From: Dictyoglomus sp.
Lineage (GTDB): Bacteria; Dictyoglomota; Dictyoglomia; Dictyoglomales; Dictyoglomaceae
Length of the DNA: 64,000 nucleotides
Direction of reading: 5' to 3'
NCBI GenBank assembly: GCA_025060475.1
Contig: JANXBZ010000010.1
Span: 29,054 to 93,053 of the forward strand
A model generated the notes under the pieces. That model did not search any database and was not told the DNA's origin. It worked only from the letters and a program-made list of their open reading frames with translations. Of the stretch, positions 63,301 to 64,000 are shown piece by piece; position 1 is the first letter of the stretch; each line of letters begins with the position of its first letter. The translations under genes and the position numbers were made by a program.

Positions 63301-63738
63301 TTAAATATGCCTAAATTCTTAGGAGTAATAAGAGTAAGACCTATGAAAGATGAAGATTCAATGGTAAGGGACGAAGAAATAGAAAAAATTGGTATGAGAA
63401 TCGCTATGGAGCATGAAAGAAAAGAAGGAAGATTTCCAGAAGATGTATCTAAAGAAAATTTGGGATTTGACATAAGATCTAAAGATAAAGATGGAAATAT
63501 TAGATATATAGAGGTAAAAGCAAGAGCAGAAGAAGGAAGTATAGCCCTAACTCAGAACGAATGGTTTAAAGCTCAAAGATTTTGGGACGATTATTACCTT
63601 TACGTAGTATTTAATGCAGTTAAAAACCCCCAACTTCATATCATTCAAAATCCCGCAAAAAATTTAAACCCTGAAGAAAAAATAGAAAAAGTTAGATATA
63701 TCATACATCTAGAAGACATCTTGAGAAGAGAAAAATAA
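60376..63738 (+). CDS. SNF2-family helicase with C-terminal DUF3883 (DrmD-like)
   Basis: 1120 residues. Helicase motifs are in order: DPLPHQIELVYGY, ADDPGAGKTIMAGL (Walker A Lys138), VVDEAHKMSA (DEAH at 232-235), FLTATPHKGD, VFTESRDTMEYLERKI, ATEAAGEGINLQFCNLMINYD and RIGRIHRYGQ. Then come coiled-coil segments and, at about 1020-1100, a DUF3883 nuclease-fold domain (FDIRSKDKDGNIRYIEVKARAEEGSIALTQNEWFKA). This is the architecture of DISARM DrmD and of helicases in related anti-phage clusters. It is 11 bases from the DUF1156-type gene. It likely translocates on DNA in a restriction-like system. Confidence 0.88.
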   Translation: MMFEKKELKKLLQPGLIITGPFWPEPIKVDLSENYEGYLRIVGSLLKSGRHVDDLISLDDLDKIKLKTIDGLFKEEAWKVFLSLEALRYKYASIYDPLLAVNISKIDPLPHQIELVYGYVLKLPKIRFLIADDPGAGKTIMAGLIIKELKLRGLVKRILIVAPGHLKYQWQRELKDKFEENFTLVDRATFNAEYGINVWEKENQIITSMDFAKRDDILPSISATYFDLIVVDEAHKMSAYKYGDKITKSERYKLGETLSRISNHLLFLTATPHKGDKENFRLFLDLLSPGFFANDQLIEESIKNNDNPLFRRRMKEDLRDFEGKPLFVPRNVKTIEFNMGKESPKEKELYNALSRYVQEQYNLLKSEDKKRNIGFALIILQRRFASSTYALLKSLERRKNKLEDIVNNFNLEIAKKTNSIDWEEIEDMDEEERWKEELNWETITTAETIEDLKKEISTLEKLISMAKEVMEGEEEVKLRKLKESFKELTQNIENPKDIKLIVFTESRDTMEYLERKIKSWGYKVNTIHGGMNLSARIEEEKRFKNETQILVATEAAGEGINLQFCNLMINYDIPWNPNRLEQRIGRIHRYGQTKEVFIHNLVASDTREGQVMTALLRKLEEIKNALGSDKVFDVIGEIIDSKKFVQALLDAAFNARGIDEILKEIDFKVDEEYIKRIKENLGETLATKYIDYTRIKEMAYKARENRLIPEYTQNFFIKAFEKLGGKIRFLDKDKKILSIDSLPLELRKLAQDESFKRQYGGLSPKYSRITFDKELSIKDSSLEFVSFGHPLFEAILKWVEDELMDSIYNGAVFYDPEGKLNGYILFYEGEIKDGTGQIVGKKIFSFYKDKNEITPISPSMIWDLAEGNPSYEEEDIDIETIKNQILNSSLKCLEEYKNEIWEERKRQIEIKKKYGLESLRFIINELDKELIDLNRRKENGEDVDLAIRRKEERKREYEKTKKELETLIEKEQNLTLNMPKFLGVIRVRPMKDEDSMVRDEEIEKIGMRIAMEHERKEGRFPEDVSKENLGFDIRSKDKDGNIRYIEVKARAEEGSIALTQNEWFKAQRFWDDYYLYVVFNAVKNPQLHIIQNPAKNLNPEEKIEKVRYIIHLEDILRREK

Positions 63739-63749
63739 GAGGTGAGCCT

Positions 63750-64000
63750 ATGGAGGACAAAAGATTTATTGAAGTTTCTTTTCCTGTAAAAGAGGTAAGT
63801 GAAGAGTCCGCAAGGGAGAAAAATATTCGGCATGGCCATATCTCCACTCTTCATATCTGGTGGTCAAGAAAACCACTAACATCTTCCAGGGCTACAAATT
63901 ATTCCGCCTTGATTAAAGCTCCTAAGGATGTAGAGGAGTGGCAAAAAATAAAAAATTTTATTATTGAATTTTCTAAATGGGAAAACTCCCAAAGACAAGA
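63750..64000 (+). CDS. DUF1156-type DNA methylase, N-terminal part (cut by window edge)
   Basis: The ATG at 63750, after AGAGGTGAG, opens 83 codons to the right edge with no stop. The start MEDKRFIEVSFPVKEVSEESAREKNIRHGHISTLHIWWSRKPLTSSRATNYSALI matches the DUF1156 N-terminal domain ([36 protein letters not shown] type), which is found at the front of large adenine-specific DNA methylases in defence islands. The methylase motifs lie beyond the edge. It follows the SNF2/DUF3883 helicase in one operon. Confidence 0.82.
   Translation, partial: MEDKRFIEVSFPVKEVSEESAREKNIRHGHISTLHIWWSRKPLTSSRATNYSALIKAPKDVEEWQKIKNFIIEFSKWENSQRQ

Overview
The window is about one-third G+C and reads as the chromosome of a hyperthermophilic or extremely thermophilic bacterium. 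It has a full-length single-chain reverse gyrase (a hyperthermophile marker), an archaeal-style single-domain KaiC ATPase with its HTH partner, a short-tailed archaeal/Thermotoga-type S-adenosylhomocysteinase, clear bacterial promoters and Shine-Dalgarno sites, and a very large plant-polysaccharide arsenal. This combination fits Dictyoglomus best. The genus is an inference from gene content, not a database match. No rRNA, tRNA, CRISPR array or insertion sequence was seen, and no gene-free stretch exceeds about 260 bases.

Layout. 1-1738: intracellular GH51 arabinofuranosidase and the start of araD, one operon behind a promoter that overlaps a strong palindrome. 1876-3547: nitronate monooxygenase and nitroreductase, divergent from a GH4 uronidase-type glycosidase (3628-4986). 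5032-6233: exported metallophosphoesterase and an ASRT-family protein. 6367-9230: TetR regulator with an epimerase/dehydratase and a zinc alcohol dehydrogenase. 9217-13065: FecR-domain protein plus an unrecognised 473-aa protein, PrsW protease, HAD hydrolase, small membrane protein. 13100-16250: glutamate-synthase-like flavoprotein, patatin lipase, nitroreductase. 16252-24062 (minus strand): hsp20, reverse gyrase, KaiC-like ATPase, its HTH partner, adenosylhomocysteinase, LemA, HtpX. This is a heat-linked run of tightly packed genes. 24195-29678: heterodimeric ABC exporter, DinB-fold protein, GAF/HD-GYP protein.

29709-39153 is a sugar-uptake locus: LacI regulator, two operator palindromes, small secreted protein, ABC binding protein and two permeases, a secreted beta-helix hydrolase with a C-terminal discoidin domain, and GH31. 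39253-46244 holds a FadR-type regulator with its operator, a DMT transporter, a TPR protein, a 1058-aa P-loop/TPR/GGDEF protein and an M20 peptidase. 46264-53488 (minus strand) is an arabinan locus: ABC importer, secreted GH51, secreted GH43 and a LamG-fold protein. It is divergent from a GH2 enzyme (53745-56177) across a second palindrome. Neither importer locus encodes its own ATPase subunit, so a shared one elsewhere is implied.

56184-64000 is the accessory end: MscS channel, a coiled-coil PD-(D/E)XK nuclease candidate, an exported Ntn hydrolase whose C-terminal part looks like an outer-membrane beta-barrel, a lipoprotein, and then a SNF2 helicase with C-terminal DUF3883 followed 11 bases later by the start of a DUF1156-type DNA methylase. 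The last pair looks like the beginning of an anti-phage or restriction-like system cut off by the window edge.

The arabinan/pectin genes form a plausible pathway. Secreted GH43 and GH51 (and the beta-helix enzyme) cut polymers, the ABC importers take up oligomers, cytoplasmic GH51, GH4, GH31 and GH2 finish them, and AraD feeds arabinose-derived ribulose-5-phosphate into the pentose phosphate pathway. Several genes lack a Shine-Dalgarno site and start a few bases after a -10 hexamer, which suggests leaderless mRNAs.
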